DNA of 64,000 bases from Amnibacterium setariae (GCF_003581425.1 NZ_QXTG01000001.1:186001-250000); one strand, 5' to 3'. Counted from the stretch's first letter, positions 53,185-62,078 are shown. Notes: generated from the sequence alone by a model not told the origin. Numbers and translations are program-made.

Positions 53185-54087
53185 GTGAAGCGACTGCTCC
53201 CCCTCGTGCTCGCGCCGGTCCTCGTGCTCGCGGGATGCTCCGCCGCCGAGGTGGACGCCGGTGCGGCGAGCGGCGGCAGGATCCGCGTCGTCGCGTCGAC
53301 CGACGTCTGGGGCGACGTGGTGCGCCAGGTGGGCGGCTCCGCGGTCTCGGTGGACTCGATCATCACCGACCCGGACCGCGACCCGCACGAGTACCAGGCG
53401 GACCCGCGCGACCAGCTGGCGGTCTCGCGGGCGCAGCTCGTCGTCGTGAACGGCGGCGGGTACGACGACTTCCTGTCGCAGCTGCTGAAGAACGCGCCGT
53501 CGTCGACGGAGGTCGTCGACGCGGCCGACGCCTCGGGGCTCGACCGGCACCCCGCCGGCGGCGAGTTCAACGAGCACCTCTGGTACGACTTCCCCGCGGT
53601 GTCGGAGGTCGCCGGGACGGTCGCGGAGGAGCTGACGAAGGTGGATCCGGCTCGTGCCTCGACCTTCCGCTCGAGGTTGAAGGCCTTCCGCGCCTCGCTC
53701 GCGGAGCTCGAGGCGACGGCGGCGTCGATCGAGCGGACCGCGAAAGGGGAGGGCGTCGCGATCACCGAACCCGTGCCGCTGTACCTGACCGACGCGCTGG
53801 GGCTCGTGAACCGCACGCCTCCCGCCTTCAGCGAGGCGATCGAGGAGGGCGACGACGTGGCGCCCGCCGTGCTGAAGGAGCAGCTCGCGCTGTTCAGCGA
53901 GCACCGGGTCGCCGTCCTCGCCTACAACGAGCAGACGACGGGACCGACGACCGAGCAGGTGCTCGCGGCGGCGAAGCGCGAGGGCGTCCCCGTCGTCGGC
54001 GTGCGCGAGACCCTGCCGGACGGCCAGGACTACCTGCGGTGGATGCAGCACGACCTCGAGGCGTTCCGGACGGGGCTCTCCCGATGA
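53185..54087 (+). CDS. Zinc (or manganese) ABC transporter substrate-binding lipoprotein
   Basis: The 300-residue protein has a lipobox LAGC (C18 lipidated), then a ZnuA/TroA fold: ASTDVWGDVVRQVGGS, the histidine in DPDRDPHEYQADPRD, NEHLWYDFPAV with a second histidine, and a long connecting helix. The family binds Zn2+ or Mn2+ with three histidines and one acidic residue; there is no long His-rich loop. A Zur-like site upstream and the zur gene downstream favour zinc. GTG 53185 is the transcript start by the -10 spacing. Confidence 0.9.
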   Translation: MKRLLPLVLAPVLVLAGCSAAEVDAGAASGGRIRVVASTDVWGDVVRQVGGSAVSVDSIITDPDRDPHEYQADPRDQLAVSRAQLVVVNGGGYDDFLSQLLKNAPSSTEVVDAADASGLDRHPAGGEFNEHLWYDFPAVSEVAGTVAEELTKVDPARASTFRSRLKAFRASLAELEATAASIERTAKGEGVAITEPVPLYLTDALGLVNRTPPAFSEAIEEGDDVAPAVLKEQLALFSEHRVAVLAYNEQTTGPTTEQVLAAAKREGVPVVGVRETLPDGQDYLRWMQHDLEAFRTGLSR

Positions 54088-54878
54088 CGCCCGTGCTCGA
54101 GCTGGAGGGTGCCCGGCTCGCCTTCGGCGGCAGGACGCTCTGGCAGGACCTCGACCTCGCGGTGGAACCGGGGGAGTTCGTCGCCGTCCTCGGCCCGAAC
54201 GGGTCGGGCAAGACGACCCTGCTGAAGGCGGTGCTCGGGATCCAGCGCCTGTCGGCCGGCTCCCTCCGGGTGCTCGGCCGCCCGCCTGCGCGCGGCGACC
54301 GCCGCATCGGCTACATCCCGCAGCAGCGCCTCCTCGACTCGTCGACCCCGGTGCGCGGCGCGGACCTCGTCGGCTTCGGCGTCGACGGGGGCCGCTTCGG
54401 ACCGCCCTTCCGCCGCAGGGCGGACCGGGAGCGCATCGGTCGCCTCGTCGACGAGGTCGGGGCCGGCGCCTTCGCGGGCCGGGCCGCGTGGCGCCTGTCC
54501 GGCGGCGAGCAGCAGCGGCTCCGGGTGGGCCAGGCGGTCGCGGCCGAACCGGCGCTCCTGCTGTGCGACGAGCCCCTCATCTCCCTCGACCTCGCGAACC
54601 AGGCGGCCGTGAGCGAGCTGATCGACCGCCGCCGGCGCGAGCACGGCACGGCCGTGCTCTTCGTCACCCACGATGTGAACCCCGTGCTCGAGCACGTCGA
54701 CCGCGTCGTCTACCTCGTCGACGGCCGCGTGCGCATCGGCGCCCCGGAGGAGGTGCTCACGTCGCCCGTGCTGAGCGAGCTCTACCGGACGCACGTCGAC
54801 GTCGTGCGGGTGCACGACCGCATCGTGGTCGTGGGCGCCGGCCACCCCGCGGACGTGCACGTGGAGACGGCGCCGTGA
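54084..54878 (+). CDS. Zinc ABC transporter ATP-binding protein
   Basis: The 264-residue ATPase has Walker A GPNGSGKTT, Q-loop YIPQQ, signature LSGGEQQRLRVGQAVA and Walker B LLLCDEPLISLD, then the switch histidine in VTHD. It drives import by the substrate-binding and permease neighbours. The ATG at 54084 overlaps the previous stop (ATGA). The signature starts LSGGE and is canonical. Confidence 0.93.
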   Translation: MTPVLELEGARLAFGGRTLWQDLDLAVEPGEFVAVLGPNGSGKTTLLKAVLGIQRLSAGSLRVLGRPPARGDRRIGYIPQQRLLDSSTPVRGADLVGFGVDGGRFGPPFRRRADRERIGRLVDEVGAGAFAGRAAWRLSGGEQQRLRVGQAVAAEPALLLCDEPLISLDLANQAAVSELIDRRRREHGTAVLFVTHDVNPVLEHVDRVVYLVDGRVRIGAPEEVLTSPVLSELYRTHVDVVRVHDRIVVVGAGHPADVHVETAP

Positions 54879-55714
54879 CCCTCTTCGACTTCAGCGACTA
54901 CGGCGCCCTGCTCGGGCTCGTGACGAACTCGCTGATCGCCGGGGCGCTGCTCGGGATCGTCGGCGGCCTCGTGGGGTTCTTCGTGATGGCGCGGGACCTG
55001 CCCTTCGCCGTCCACGGGATCAGCGAGCTCTCCTTCGCCGGCGCGGCAGGCGCGCTGCTGCTCGGCGCCGACGTCGTCGCGGGCTCCGTCGTCGGCTCGG
55101 TCGTCGCGGCGCTGCTCATCGGGCTCCTCGGCGCCCGGGCGCGGGAACGGAACTCCGTCATCGGCGTGCTCATGCCGTTCGGCCTCGGGCTCGGGATCCT
55201 CTTCCTCGCCCTCTACCCCGGCCGGTCCGCGAACCGGTTCGGGCTGCTCACCGGTCAGGTCGTGTCCGTCGACGGCCCGCAGGTGCTCGTGCTGATCGCG
55301 GTCTCCCTCGTCGTGCTGGTCACGCTGCTGCTCGTCTGGCGCCCGCTGCTGTTCGCGAGCGTCGACGAGGACGTGGCGATCGCGCGGGGCGTGCCGACCA
55401 GGGGGCTGTCGATGCTCTTCATGGTGCTGCTGGCGCTGACCGTCTCCGTCGCCGTGCAGACCGTCGGCGCGCTGCTCGTGCTCGCGCTGCTCGTGACCCC
55501 GGCCGCCGCAGCCCTGCGGGTCGCGTCCGGCCCGCTCGCCGTCAGCCTGCTCTCGATGCTGTTCGCGACCGTCGCGGTGGTCGGCGGCATCCTGATCGCC
55601 CTCGGCTCGGCGATCCCGATCAGCCCGTTCGTCACGACCATCTCGTTCCTCATCTACGCGGTGTGCCGGATCGTCGGGAGCGGCAGGGCCTCGCGCGTAC
55701 GCTCGGCCGCATGA
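54875..55714 (+). CDS. Zinc ABC transporter permease
   Basis: The 279-residue membrane protein has eight or more transmembrane helices and the ZnuB family motifs FFVMARDLPFAVHGISELSFAGAAGALLLG and DEDVAIARGVP. It starts at GTG 54875 overlapping the ATPase stop. It completes a substrate-binding, ATPase, permease importer. Its end overlaps the Zur-type regulator. Confidence 0.92.
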   Translation: MTLFDFSDYGALLGLVTNSLIAGALLGIVGGLVGFFVMARDLPFAVHGISELSFAGAAGALLLGADVVAGSVVGSVVAALLIGLLGARARERNSVIGVLMPFGLGLGILFLALYPGRSANRFGLLTGQVVSVDGPQVLVLIAVSLVVLVTLLLVWRPLLFASVDEDVAIARGVPTRGLSMLFMVLLALTVSVAVQTVGALLVLALLVTPAAAALRVASGPLAVSLLSMLFATVAVVGGILIALGSAIPISPFVTTISFLIYAVCRIVGSGRASRVRSAA

Positions 55715-56094
55715 AGCGGCGCACCTGGCAGCGCACGGCGGTGCAGGAGGCGCTCGCGTCCCGCGACGACTTCGTCAGCGCCCAGACGCTGCACGCCGCG
55801 CTCCGCGAGGGCGGCTCCCCCATCGGTCTCGCCACCGTCTACCGGGCCCTCGCCGACCTGGCCGAGGAGGGCGACGCGGACTCGCTGCAGGCCGAGGGCG
55901 AGAGCCTCTACCGCGCCTGCGTCTCCGCCGGGCACCACCACCATCTGATCTGCCGCTCCTGCGGGCGGACGGTGGAGATCGAGGCGGACGACATCGAGTC
56001 GTGGGCCGCTGGCGTGGCCGCGCAGCACGGCTTCCGCGACCCCCAGCACGTCGTCGACGTGTTCGGAACTTGCGAGGCCTGCGCGCGCCGCTGA
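55711..56094 (+). CDS. zur: Fur-family regulator, Zur type
   Basis: The 127-residue repressor has a winged HTH (QRTAVQEALASRDDFVSAQTLHAALREGGSPIGLATVYRALADLAEEG), then a metal-binding part with HHHHLICRSCGRTVEIE (H75-H78, C81, C84) and a C-terminal CEAC (C121, C124); the four cysteines form the structural zinc site. As Zn2+-dependent repressor it should shut off the importer upstream and zinc-free ribosomal protein genes. ATG 55711 overlaps the permease stop. Zur is preferred over Fur because of the operon. Confidence 0.9.
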   Translation: MKRRTWQRTAVQEALASRDDFVSAQTLHAALREGGSPIGLATVYRALADLAEEGDADSLQAEGESLYRACVSAGHHHHLICRSCGRTVEIEADDIESWAAGVAAQHGFRDPQHVVDVFGTCEACARR

Positions 56095-56325
56095 GGGGTC
56101 GATCGCCCTCTGAAACGCAATCAGGTGTTCGAACCTCGGCGATTCACGTGTCCTCGTGTTGCACGTGGTCGGCGGGGGCCCGGGAACGCACTCCCCGACG
56201 CCGTCCTGCGACCGCCGGACCTCGCGGCGGAAGGGCACGGCTCCGGCTCTGCTAGGCTCTCCGACCGGCCGCGTCGCGGCAGTGGGGCCTCCGCACCCGG
56301 GGGTCCCGCAGACAAGTGATCTTGG

Positions 56326-56349
56326 GTGCGCACGCTGAAGCGTGTGCAC
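56326..56349 (+). promoter_or_regulatory. Hairpin in the rpmB leader
   Basis: GTGCGCACGC and GCGTGTGCAC pair over 10 bp with one wobble around a TGAA loop. It lies 6 bp before the GAGGAGG Shine-Dalgarno, after a candidate -10 box TAGGCT (56253-56258). Confidence 0.4.
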
Positions 56350-56366
56350 GGTACCGAGGAGGAATC

Positions 56367-56603
56367 GTGGCAGCAGTCTGCCAGGTGACCGGAGCCGGCC
56401 CCGGCTTCGGCAACACCATCTCGCACTCGCACCGGCGCAACCGTCGCCGGTTCGACGTCAACATCCAGAAGAAGACGTACTACGTGCCGTCCCTCAAGCG
56501 GAACGTCACGCTGACCGTCTCGGCCAAGGGCATGAAGGTCATCGACGCCCGCGGCATCGAGAGCGTCGTGGCGAGCATCATCGCCCGCGGGGAGAAGATC
56601 TGA
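56367..56603 (+). CDS. rpmB: 50S ribosomal protein L28
   Basis: The 78-residue protein begins [30 protein letters not shown] and lacks the zinc-ribbon cysteine pairs (only one N-terminal Cys), so it is the zinc-independent (C-) L28. It starts at GTG 56367 after GAGGAGG (56356-56362). Together with zinc-free L33 and S14 directly after zur it matches the pattern of Zur-regulated alternative ribosomal proteins in other actinobacteria. No clear Zur box was seen in its own leader. Confidence 0.9.
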   Translation: MAAVCQVTGAGPGFGNTISHSHRRNRRRFDVNIQKKTYYVPSLKRNVTLTVSAKGMKVIDARGIESVVASIIARGEKI

Positions 56604-56770
56604 TGGCCCGCCAGCAGGACGTCCGGCCGATCATCAAGCTGAAGTCGACCGCCGGGACCGGGTACACGTACGTGACCCGCAAGAACCGCCGCAACAACCC
56701 CGACCGCATCGTGCTCAAGAAGTACGACCCGGTGGTCCGCAAGCACGTCGACTTCCGCGAGGAGCGCTAA
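56603..56770 (+). CDS. rpmG: 50S ribosomal protein L33
   Basis: The 55-residue protein ([31 protein letters not shown]) has no cysteines, i.e. the zinc-independent L33 form. ATG 56603 overlaps the rpmB stop (TGATG). It lies in the rpmB-rpmG-rpsN string. Confidence 0.95.
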   Translation: MARQQDVRPIIKLKSTAGTGYTYVTRKNRRNNPDRIVLKKYDPVVRKHVDFREER

Positions 56771-56772
56771 GC

Positions 56773-57078
56773 ATGGCCAAGAAGAGCAAGATCGCGAAGA
56801 ACGACCAGCGCGCGATCGTCGTCGAGCGGTACCGCACCAAGCGGCTCGAGCTGAAGAAGCAGCTCGTGGACCCGAACGGCACCGACGAGTCCCGCGAGGA
56901 GGCCCGGGTCGCGCTGCAGAAGCTGCCGCGCGACGCGTCGCCGGTCCGGCTCCGCAACCGCGACGCCGTCGACGGTCGCCCCCGCGGCAACCTCTCCAAG
57001 TTCGGGATCTCGCGCGTCCGCTTCCGCGAGATGGCGCATCGCGGCGAACTCCCCGGGATCACGAAGTCTTCCTGGTAG
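56773..57078 (+). CDS. rpsN: 30S ribosomal protein S14, zinc-independent long form
   Basis: The 101-residue S14 has no CxxC motifs and carries the insertion typical of the long type ([36 protein letters not shown]), ending [26 protein letters not shown]. It follows rpmG after 2 bp. Long S14 can replace the short zinc-binding S14 under zinc limitation. Confidence 0.95.
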   Translation: MAKKSKIAKNDQRAIVVERYRTKRLELKKQLVDPNGTDESREEARVALQKLPRDASPVRLRNRDAVDGRPRGNLSKFGISRVRFREMAHRGELPGITKSSW

Positions 57079-57184
57079 GTTTCCGCGTGGTTCCGGCCGA
57101 CACGCCGGATCACCACGGGACTTCGACCCGCCCACCCGCCGCCGTCGAGCGGCCCGACCGTCCGACTCGAGGAGAACGACGCAC

Positions 57185-57469
57185 ATGGCAGACACCCTGA
57201 ACCGCACCGAGCTCGTGCAGGCCGTCGCGGCCGAGAGCAACCAGTCGCAGAGCACCGTCAACGGTGTCCTCGACGCGCTGTTCTCGCAGCTCGCGAAGTC
57301 CGTCGCCGACGGCACCAAGGTGACGATCCCGGGCTGGCTCGCCGTGGAGCAGACCTCGCGCGCCGCCCGCACGGGCCGCAACCCGCAGACGGGCGAGCCG
57401 ATCGAGATCGCCGCGAGCAAGTCGGTGAAGATCAGCGCCGGCAGCAAGCTCAAGGCGGCCGTCAAGTAG
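57185..57469 (+). CDS. HU-family nucleoid protein
   Basis: The 94-residue HU protein binds and bends DNA. It starts LNRTELVQAVAAESNQSQSTVNGVLDALF and has GTKVTIPGWLAVEQTSRAARTGRNPQTGEPIEI. There is no Lys/Ala-rich tail like mycobacterial HupB. A GAGGAGAACGACGCAC leader precedes the ATG. A strong terminator follows, so the gene is probably monocistronic; the 106-bp upstream gap carries no other feature. Confidence 0.95.
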   Translation: MADTLNRTELVQAVAAESNQSQSTVNGVLDALFSQLAKSVADGTKVTIPGWLAVEQTSRAARTGRNPQTGEPIEIAASKSVKISAGSKLKAAVK

Positions 57470-57487
57470 GACGACCTCCTGACCGGG

Positions 57488-57523
57488 CGGCGCCCGCTCC
57501 TCCTTCCGGGAGGGCGGGCGCCG
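57488..57523 (+). terminator. HU gene terminator
   Basis: A 16-bp stem (57488-57503 with 57508-57523, one G-T pair) with a TTCC loop lies 18 bp after the HU stop. Confidence 0.85.
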
Positions 57524-57576
57524 TTCGCGTTCCCGGGCGACCGCGCGCCGCGCTCGGCCCGCCTACCCTGAACGGG

Positions 57577-59256
57577 ATGGTCCTCGCACGCCCCGCCGCC
57601 CGCGTCGTCTGGCCCGCGGTGATCGCCGCGACGGCCCTCGCGACCGCGGTGCTGGCCGCGTCCGCGGTCGCCGGCACCGGGGACCTCCCCATCGCCCGCG
57701 TGGTGCTGCGCGCCGTGCTGGAGCTCGCCGTCGCGGGCGTGCTCGCCCCGGTCCTCCTCGCCACGACCGCGATCCCCGCCGCGCGTCGGGCCCGGCTGCT
57801 CGACGCCGCGGCGGTCGCCGCGGCCCTGTGGGCCGTCGCGGCCGCGGGCACGGCGTTCCTGCTCTTCCTCACGCAGGCGCCCGATCCCTCGTCGCCCTCC
57901 TTCGGCCCCGGTCTCGTCGCCTTCGTCGGCGAGGTGCCGGTCGGCCGCGCCTGGCTCGCCTCCGCCGTCGGCGCCGCAGTCCTGACCGCGCTGCTCGTCG
58001 GCGCGCGGTCCGCGGCCGGCGCCCGCATCGCCCTCGTCGCGGCGGTGCTCGTCGTGCTGCCGATCGTCGTCCAGAGCCCCGCGCCCGGCTCGTCGCTGAC
58101 CGCGGCGCGCGTCGTGATCGGCACCGAGCTGGTGCGGCTCGTCGCGACCGCCCTGTGGATCGGGCTCGATGCCGTCGCCGCGACCGGACGTCGCAGACCC
58201 GGACGCCGAGCGGTCGCGGGCTGGGCGGCGCTCGGTGCGGCCGCGACGGCGACGTCGCTCGCCGTCGCCGCGCTGGCGCCCGCGGGCGGCACGACGCCGC
58301 TGCTGGCGCTCCGGGTCGTCCTCCTGCTGCTCGCCCTCGGGTGCGCCGGCGGCGCGCTCGTCCGCTCCGGTCCGTCGCTGCCGCGCACCGCCGGCGTGCT
58401 CCTCGGCGCCGTGGTCGGCCTCTCCGCCGCGAGCACGGTGCTCCGTCCTGCCGGGTCGCCCGCGGGTCGCTCGACGCCCGCCGAGATCCTCACGGGGTCA
58501 CCCCTGCCGGCCCCGCTCGATCCGGCGCGGCTGCTCACCGCGTGGTCGCCGGACCCGCTGTGGCTGACCATCGCGGTGGCGCTGGTCGTCGGCGCGGCGG
58601 TCGTCCGCCGCAGCCCGACGCCCTGGCCCCGGCTCCGCGTCGCCGCCTGGGCGGCGGGCGTCCTCCTGCTCGTCTGGCTGACCTGCGGCTCCCCGGCGGT
58701 CTACGCACCGCTCCTCACGAGCGCCTGGCTGGTGCAGCACGTCGCCCTGGTCGTCGTGGTCCCCGCCCTCCTCGTCGTCGGCGCACCCGTGCGACGCGTG
58801 GACGCCCGCCCGGGCCGTGCCGTGCCGCCGGTGCCGGCCGCGTTGGTCGCGGTCGGCGGCCTGCTCCTACTCGTCGTCCCGCCGGTGCTGCGGTGGACGG
58901 TCGCCGATCCCGTCGGCACCGAGTGGTCGGTGCTGCAGTGCCTGCTGACCGGGGCGCTCCTCGCGCACGCGGTCCGCAGCGGCCCTCGGCGCCAGGCCCT
59001 CGTCGGGGCCTCGGTCGTGGTCGCCGCGGGCGTCGTGACCGCCCTCTGGGCCGCCTCCTCCGGCGGCCTGCTGCTGGCGGACTGGTTCGGCGCGGTCGGC
59101 TGGGGCACGGACGCGCGGGTCGACCAGCGCGCCGGCCTGCTGGTCGTCGCGGTCCTGGCGCTCCTCCCGCTGCTGCTCCTCGTGCGCCGGGAGCGCCGCT
59201 CGAGCGTTCCGGCCGCTCCGTCGCGGACCGCGACCACGGCGGGGGCGACCGCGTGA
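57577..59256 (+). CDS. CopD/CtaG-type copper membrane protein
   Basis: The 559-residue polytopic protein has about 15 transmembrane helices. The N-terminal part (ALELAVAGVLAPVLLATTAIPAARR, then ELVRLVATALWIGLDAV) resembles CopD, a copper-import/resistance membrane protein. The C-terminal part (LTCGSPAVYAPLLTSAWLVQHVALVVVVPALLVVGAP and ASSGGLLLADWF) resembles the CtaG/YcnJ-type cytochrome-oxidase assembly family. A role in copper supply to heme-copper oxidase is inferred from such fusions. The conserved His pattern of CtaG is reduced. A TACCCT box (57564-57569) precedes ATG 57577 by 7 nt. The stop overlaps the helicase start. Confidence 0.8.
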   Translation: MVLARPAARVVWPAVIAATALATAVLAASAVAGTGDLPIARVVLRAVLELAVAGVLAPVLLATTAIPAARRARLLDAAAVAAALWAVAAAGTAFLLFLTQAPDPSSPSFGPGLVAFVGEVPVGRAWLASAVGAAVLTALLVGARSAAGARIALVAAVLVVLPIVVQSPAPGSSLTAARVVIGTELVRLVATALWIGLDAVAATGRRRPGRRAVAGWAALGAAATATSLAVAALAPAGGTTPLLALRVVLLLLALGCAGGALVRSGPSLPRTAGVLLGAVVGLSAASTVLRPAGSPAGRSTPAEILTGSPLPAPLDPARLLTAWSPDPLWLTIAVALVVGAAVVRRSPTPWPRLRVAAWAAGVLLLVWLTCGSPAVYAPLLTSAWLVQHVALVVVVPALLVVGAPVRRVDARPGRAVPPVPAALVAVGGLLLLVVPPVLRWTVADPVGTEWSVLQCLLTGALLAHAVRSGPRRQALVGASVVVAAGVVTALWAASSGGLLLADWFGAVGWGTDARVDQRAGLLVVAVLALLPLLLLVRRERRSSVPAAPSRTATTAGATA

Positions 59257-60563
59257 ACGCCGCCCTCGAGGTCGCGCTCACCCCGGCGCAGCAGGCGGTG
59301 CTGGACGCCGTCGCCGGGGACGACCCGACGCCCCTGCTCGTGACCGGCCGGGCGGGCACCGGCAAGTCGACGGTGCTCCACCGGCTCGTCGCCGTGGAAC
59401 AGCGCAAGACCGCGGTCGTCGCTCCGACCGGCGTCGCGGCGCTGAACGTGGGCGGCCAGACGATCCACTCCTTCCTCCGGCTGCCGGTCGGCCTGATCGG
59501 CAACTCCCGCCTGTACCAGGACCGGGAGCTGCGGCGGCTGCTGCAGGCGCTCGACGTGCTGATCGTCGACGAGATCTCCATGGTCAGCGCCGACCTCATG
59601 GACGGCATCGACCGGGCGCTGCGCGAGGCGCGGGGGCGGCCGGACCCGTTCGGCGGCGTCCGCGTCGTGCTGTTCGGCGACCCCTTCCAGCTCGCGCCGG
59701 TGCCGGGCGGCGCGGAGGAGCGGGTCTGGTACGCGGAGATGTACCGGTCGCTCTGGTTCTTCGACGCGCACGTGTGGGACGCGATCGGGCTGCGGACCCT
59801 CCACCTCGACCTGATCCACCGGCAGCAGGACGAGGAGTTCCGCCGGCTGCTGACCGCGGTCCGCCACGGCGCCGTTACGCGCGAGATGGCGCAGCGCCTC
59901 AACGAGGTCGGCGCACGACCGCTGCCCGCCGATCCCCCGCTCACCCTCGCCAGCACGAACGCCGCGGTGGCGACCATCAACCGCCGCGCGCTGGCCGACC
60001 TGCCCGGGCGCGAGGCGACCGCGCTGGCGGAGGTCGACGGCGACTTCGGCGGCCGCACGTTCCCCGCGGACGAGGAGCTGCGGCTCAAGGTCGGCGCCCA
60101 CGTCATGATGCTGCGCAACGACGCCGACGGTCGATGGGTGAACGGGTCCATGGGCACCGTCGCAGAGCTCGGTCGCGGCGGGCTCCTCGTCGAGCTGAAC
60201 GGCGTGCGGCACGAGGTCGAGCCGGTCACCTGGGAGCGGCACCGCTACACCGTCTCCCCCGACGGCGGCGAGCTGCAGCGCGAGGTCGTCGCGCAGTTCC
60301 GCCAGCTGCCCGTCCGGCTCGGCTGGGCGGTCACGATCCACAAGGCGCAGGGCGCGACGCTCGAGGCGGCGCGCATCGATCTCGGGCGCAAGGCGTTCTC
60401 GCCCGGCCAGACCTACGTCGCGCTGAGCCGCCTGACGACCCTCGACGGGCTCTACCTGAACCGTCCGCTGATCCCCGGCGACGTCATCGTCGACCCGGAC
60501 GTGCGGCGCTGGGTCGAGGAGCGGCGTCGGGCAGCGGCGGCCGCCGCGGCCCCGGAGGCGTGA
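59253..60563 (+). CDS. PIF1/RecD-like superfamily 1B helicase
   Basis: The 436-residue ATPase begins with a Q motif LTPAQQAVLDAV and Walker A TGRAGTGKST (31-40), then APTGVAALNVGGQTIHSF (Ia), VLIVDEISMV (Walker B), GDPFQLAPV (III), a LNEV-type linker, motif V/VI region TIHKAQGATLE and YVALSRLTTLDGLYL. It matches PIF1/RecD2-like helicases that unwind 5' to 3', acting on G-quadruplexes or stalled forks in relatives. It starts at GTG 59253, coupled to the copper membrane gene; the biological reason for the pairing is unclear. Confidence 0.9.
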   Translation: MNAALEVALTPAQQAVLDAVAGDDPTPLLVTGRAGTGKSTVLHRLVAVEQRKTAVVAPTGVAALNVGGQTIHSFLRLPVGLIGNSRLYQDRELRRLLQALDVLIVDEISMVSADLMDGIDRALREARGRPDPFGGVRVVLFGDPFQLAPVPGGAEERVWYAEMYRSLWFFDAHVWDAIGLRTLHLDLIHRQQDEEFRRLLTAVRHGAVTREMAQRLNEVGARPLPADPPLTLASTNAAVATINRRALADLPGREATALAEVDGDFGGRTFPADEELRLKVGAHVMMLRNDADGRWVNGSMGTVAELGRGGLLVELNGVRHEVEPVTWERHRYTVSPDGGELQREVVAQFRQLPVRLGWAVTIHKAQGATLEAARIDLGRKAFSPGQTYVALSRLTTLDGLYLNRPLIPGDVIVDPDVRRWVEERRRAAAAAAAPEA

Positions 60564-60573
60564 AACCCGGGGG

Positions 60574-61050
60574 TCAGTGCATCATCGGCATCGAGCCGCC
60601 CACCGACGTCGCCGCGAGGCTCTGCGTGGTGACCACGGCGACGACGCCGGCGCCCAGCGCGGCGGCCAGGAGGAACCGCACGGGTCCGCCGCCCGCCGGT
60701 CGGCGCAGGCCCGCGGCCTGCAGCGCGAGGAGGACGCCGAGCACCAGGTCGAGGACCGCGGCGCCGGCGAACGCGATCGCGGGGACGCCGAGGTCGACGA
60801 CCGAGCCGTGACGGGCGGCCGATCCGGGCAGCAGCAGGGCCACGACGGACAGCACGAGCACGACGGCGAGGGCCCCGGTGCCGATCCGCGCGGCCGGCGG
60901 CTCGTCCCGCGCCAGGGCGAGGATCCCGAAGAGGACCTCCGCCGCACCGACCGCGGAGAGCGGGACGAGCACGGCGATCGGGGCGCCGGACGCGCTCCCG
61001 AGGTGGATCAGGCCGGCGCCGATCGCGGCCAGCCCCGGCCAGGTGCGCAC
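60574..61050 (-). CDS. Four-helix membrane protein of unknown function
   Basis: The 158-residue protein has four or five hydrophobic helices (LAAIGAGLIHLGSASGAPIAVLVPLSAVGAAEVLFGILAL and further). It ends MPMMH, with two Met and a His that could bind copper. It lies after the DUF4383 protein gene, GTG 61050 being 9 bp downstream of that stop, so the two are cotranscribed. No family was recognised. Confidence 0.65.
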   Translation of the reverse strand: MRTWPGLAAIGAGLIHLGSASGAPIAVLVPLSAVGAAEVLFGILALARDEPPAARIGTGALAVVLVLSVVALLLPGSAARHGSVVDLGVPAIAFAGAAVLDLVLGVLLALQAAGLRRPAGGGPVRFLLAAALGAGVVAVVTTQSLAATSVGGSMPMMH

Positions 61051-61059
61051 GGGGGCCGA

Positions 61060-61548
61060 TCAGACGTGCAGCGGCTCCGGCTCCGGCTGCTCCCGGGCGC
61101 GGGTCGCGCCGCGGTCGGCGCCGAGGCCGGTCGCGAGCAGCAGCAGCGCCGAGGCGAGGTGGAGGATGTGGTCCGGCACGTTGAGCGACAGGAAGTTGAT
61201 CGGCGAGCGGCCGCCGTCGGGCGCCGTGAGGAAGAAGCCGACGATGCCGAGCAGCAGGTAGAGGGCGCCGACCGTGCTGTTCGCGGCGCGCGCCGAGGCG
61301 GCCGTCCCGGCTCCGGCGATGAGCAGCGCGGAACCGATCAGCAGGTGCGCGATGTTGTGCAGCGGGTTCACCTCGAAGATCCCGAGGATCGCGTTCGAGC
61401 CGTCGCCCGGTCCCGCGAACGGGACGCCGTTGACCCAGAAGAAGCCGAGCAGGCCGACCAGCACGTAGACCGCGCCGAACAGCGTCGCGATGATCCGGTT
61501 CGGGGATCGGTGGAACGCGGTTCCGGGGTTGATCTGGTTGATCTGCAC
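61060..61548 (-). CDS. DUF4383 membrane protein
   Basis: The 162-residue protein has four transmembrane helices. ATLFGAVYVLVGLLGFFWV, EVNPLHNIAHLLIGSALLI, STVGALYLLLGIVGFFL and DHILHLASALLLLATG match DUF4383, a common small actinobacterial membrane family of unknown role. GTG 61548 is chosen because a strong GAGGAGG (61558-61564) lies 8-9 nt upstream; a GTG at 61572 extends the frame by 8 residues but has no such site. Confidence 0.85.
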   Translation of the reverse strand: MQINQINPGTAFHRSPNRIIATLFGAVYVLVGLLGFFWVNGVPFAGPGDGSNAILGIFEVNPLHNIAHLLIGSALLIAGAGTAASARAANSTVGALYLLLGIVGFFLTAPDGGRSPINFLSLNVPDHILHLASALLLLATGLGADRGATRAREQPEPEPLHV

Positions 61549-61641
61549 GACGGGTGCCTCCTCGATTCTCACCGCCCGCGGCGGCGCCTCAACGATGGCA
61601 GGCGTCGCCGAGAGTTCGCCACTCCGCGGTCGGGGGAGGGC

Positions 61642-62055
61642 TCAGGGCGCGACGGCCGCCGCGAGCCCGTTCAGGCGGAGTCGGGTGCCGCCGCGCACGT
61701 GCGCGAGGTCGTCCTCCGGACGCTCGGACGGGACGAGGAAGGACACCTGCTCGGTCCAGCGCACCTCGGTCGCGTCGTCGACGAGCGCCGCGACGGCGTG
61801 GACCAGCCGCCGCTCGGAGACGAGGAGGTGGGTCGTGCGGTTCTCGAGCCGCTGGTCCCCCGTCGGCAGCCGGAACGTCCTGGTCGCGACATCGGTGCCG
61901 CCGACCCGGACGTCGTCCTCGTAGCGCGCGCCCGAGCCGGGCATGCGGATCCACCGGCGGCGCCGCTCCGGCTCGACGAACGCCGCCAGCACCCGCGGCG
62001 GCGGTGCCTCCACCGCGATCCGGACGGTGGACTCGTCGTGCCGGGCGTCCGCCAT
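61642..62055 (-). CDS. SRPBCC (START/Bet v1-like) domain protein
   Basis: The 137-residue protein has the Aha1/SRPBCC ligand-pocket fold: VRIAVEAPPPRVLAAFVEPERRRRWI, ENRTTHLLVSERRLVHAVAAL and RWTEQVSFLV. The family binds hydrophobic ligands; no catalytic residues are assigned. It starts at ATG 62055 and is divergent from the DUF3467 gene with only 35 bp between the starts. Confidence 0.82.
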   Translation of the reverse strand: MADARHDESTVRIAVEAPPPRVLAAFVEPERRRRWIRMPGSGARYEDDVRVGGTDVATRTFRLPTGDQRLENRTTHLLVSERRLVHAVAALVDDATEVRWTEQVSFLVPSERPEDDLAHVRGGTRLRLNGLAAAVAP

Positions 62056-62078
62056 GCGCCCATGCCGGCAGCGGGCCC

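Noticed and set aside
56095-56325. Zur box in the rpmB leader
   Set aside because: I searched for a TGAnAATGATTnTCA-like site and found none convincing; direct Zur control of rpmB is therefore not claimed.
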